The notes under the pieces were generated by a model. The model was given only the letters and a program-made list of their open reading frames with translations. It ran no database searches and was not told the DNA's origin. DNA of 64,000 bases, from assembly GCA_947175425.1 (NCBI GenBank), contig CAMWMR010000012.1, positions 1 to 64,000 on the forward strand, in the 5' to 3' direction. The DNA is from an uncultured Porphyromonadaceae bacterium (GTDB taxonomy: Bacteria; Bacteroidota; Bacteroidia; Bacteroidales; Muribaculaceae). Each line of letters starts with the position of its first letter. Position 1 is the first letter of the stretch. Positions 63,044-64,000 of the stretch are shown in pieces. A program made the translations under genes and the position numbers.

Positions 63044-63640
63044 CTATACCTTGTAAAAATCTTCGAAAGCTTTTCCCGAAAGTATATTCTCCATTGAATT
63101 TGCTTCAAGTTCCATTTTTGCATTTAGCTTTGCCTGATTAAAGTCCTGAGTCTCTATCATAGTCTTGCAGAATTTTACCGAGTATCTCAGCGCTTCGGTA
63201 TCCTTTATAATTTTATTGGGAGCAATAATCCCGTCGAATGGCTTGTTGAAAGCCGCAGGGTTGAAATCATCAAACAACTTTGTTCCGTTACAGGCAGCAA
63301 GGTTTACATACAAGTCGCCACCGCATCGACTGTATAAATGTCCCAGACTTTTCAAAAAATCATCGGGTGTTATTATTTTGCCATCAGCGGCAATCAGGCT
63401 CAAGCCGTCTTTACTGCCGTGTATATCCAATTGAATAATTTTTACAGCATCATACGTGAATTGAAATGTCTCAAGTTCTTTTATGAATTCCTGTGGCGAA
63501 GACGCATAGCTTATAGTCGATTCAAATTTTATATCGGCGCTTAATTTCAACTCATTATCAAGTTGATCCAACAGCAGTTCTCCCGTTTGTTTTTCATCTT
63601 TGGCGAGAGACTGGATTACGTGTAGATGAATATTTTTCAT
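63044..63640 (-). CDS. Stand-alone caspase-like (CHAT/C14-type) protein
   Basis: 198 aa, no signal peptide. The core looks like a caspase-fold peptidase: a strand and His-Gly in 'IIQLDIHGSKDGLSLIAADG' (His74-Gly75), a helix, then the second strand ending in the cysteine of 'YVNLAACNGTK' (Cys117). This H-G ... L-x-A-C layout is that of CHAT, metacaspase and clan CD peptidases. There is no fused sensor or effector domain, and the neighbours do not resemble a defence island. AT-richer than its surroundings, so it may be acquired. The catalytic reading is inference from two motifs. Confidence 0.6.
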   Translation of the reverse strand: MKNIHLHVIQSLAKDEKQTGELLLDQLDNELKLSADIKFESTISYASSPQEFIKELETFQFTYDAVKIIQLDIHGSKDGLSLIAADGKIITPDDFLKSLGHLYSRCGGDLYVNLAACNGTKLFDDFNPAAFNKPFDGIIAPNKIIKDTEALRYSVKFCKTMIETQDFNQAKLNAKMELEANSMENILSGKAFEDFYKV

Positions 63641-63709
63641 TGTTTATTTAATTTATTTCTATCTAATAATAGATATACTGAGCTGAAAAGTTTTTTTTCG
63701 GCACGGTGC

Positions 63710-63753
63710 ATAAATAAAATTTCGGCCGACGATATTTTATTCCGCCGGCCGAA
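63710..63753 (-). terminator. Terminator of the partial minus-strand gene
   Basis: TTCGGCCG (63721-63728) pairs with CGGCCGAA (63746-63753); on the minus strand the stem is followed by ATTTTATTTAT. Confidence 0.7.
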
Positions 63754-63774
63754 CAGAAATATTTCTATGGAGCT

Positions 63775-64000
63775 TTATATCTGATCTTCAACGTTCCACA
63801 CAAAGGCACGCAACCCGAGTTTGGGGCGTTCATCATTGAATTGGCGCAGTTTTTCCATTACTACAGGAACGCGGTGATCCTCCACCACAGTAAGAATGGA
63901 GCTTGCCAGCGAGGGCCACGCGTGAGAGCCGTAATGAGGCTCGCCGTTCACACTTCCACGTCCTGCAACTTGTTCCCATGAAGTGAAACCACGGCAGTTG
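63775..64000 (-). CDS. PII-like transporter-associated protein (PG0541-like), C-terminal part
   Basis: Only the last 74 codons are inside the window; the N-terminus lies past position 64000. The minus-strand translation reads 'WEQVAGRGSVNGEPHYGSH' then 'LASSILTVVEDHRVPVVMEK' and 'GLRAFVWNVEDQI', stop. This matches my memory of small PII-fold proteins encoded beside RND-type efflux genes in Bacteroidales (the PG0541 family). If that holds, an efflux system should lie just beyond the edge. The end of the gene and its terminator are complete. Confidence 0.7.
   Translation of the reverse strand, partial: NCRGFTSWEQVAGRGSVNGEPHYGSHAWPSLASSILTVVEDHRVPVVMEKLRQFNDERPKLGLRAFVWNVEDQI

Overview
The window looks like a chromosomal segment of a gut-type Bacteroidales, most likely close to Muribaculaceae or Prevotellaceae (inference). 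The reasons are the SusC/SusD pair, the many proteins with type 9 secretion (T9SS)-like C-terminal tails, the DUF4919, DUF4105 and META families, and repeated promoters of the Bacteroidetes form (-33 TTTG, about 20 nt, -7 TAnnTTTG). Recognisable Shine-Dalgarno sites are scarce. There are no rRNA or tRNA genes, CRISPR arrays, insertion sequences or phage genes.

Layout. 1-1000: a small HTH regulator with a palindrome upstream. 991-6866: housekeeping genes prfB (with a programmed +1 frameshift), a diacylglycerol-kinase-family gene, pyrG and yidC. 6953-15734: a secreted phosphodiester glycosidase and three secreted paralogues of unknown function, two of which share an almost identical 131-bp 3' end plus terminator. 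15875-18284: a DUF4105/Lnb-like membrane protein and a PLP aminotransferase. 18667-26867: an alpha-glucan-type uptake locus (SusC, SusD, two SusE/SusF-like lipoproteins, one secreted binding protein) with no hydrolase or regulator. 27079-31108: a small membrane protein, a DUF4919 protein and an M6 metalloprotease. 31183-31484: a strong promoter, a highly structured non-coding segment and a terminator, just before a 1686-aa FG-GAP repeat protein. 36708-41616: an ArnT-like glycosyltransferase, a GHL10 glycosidase-like protein and ferritin. 41698-46079, minus strand: rubrerythrin, then an operon of threonine ammonia-lyase, secreted C1 peptidase, SPOR-like lipoprotein and PHP-type phosphatase. 46282-51336: META lipoprotein plus nitroreductase, a VWA protein, VanZ plus a degenerate M23 protein, and a flavin reductase-rubredoxin-rubrerythrin fusion. 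51511-57892: a GDPD-family secreted protein, a DUF389 protein, a CoA-transferase and a small membrane protein. 57960-61857: miaB, trkH, trkA. 61931-64000: two tiny membrane proteins (one of 55 aa), a tiny acidic lipoprotein, a caspase-like protein, and the C-terminus of a PII-like protein cut by the window edge.

Themes. Surface and secreted proteins dominate: nine proteins end in a T9SS-like tail, so the segment depends on a secretion system encoded elsewhere. Peroxide and iron handling appears three times (ferritin, rubrerythrin, flavin reductase-rubrerythrin fusion). The items most worth a second look are the structured RNA at about 31220-31484, the three-part peroxidase fusion at 50155, the stand-alone caspase-like protein at 63044, the tandem paralogue array with homogenised 3' ends, and the prfB recoding site that keeps a perfect AGGAGG in a lineage that seldom uses Shine-Dalgarno pairing.
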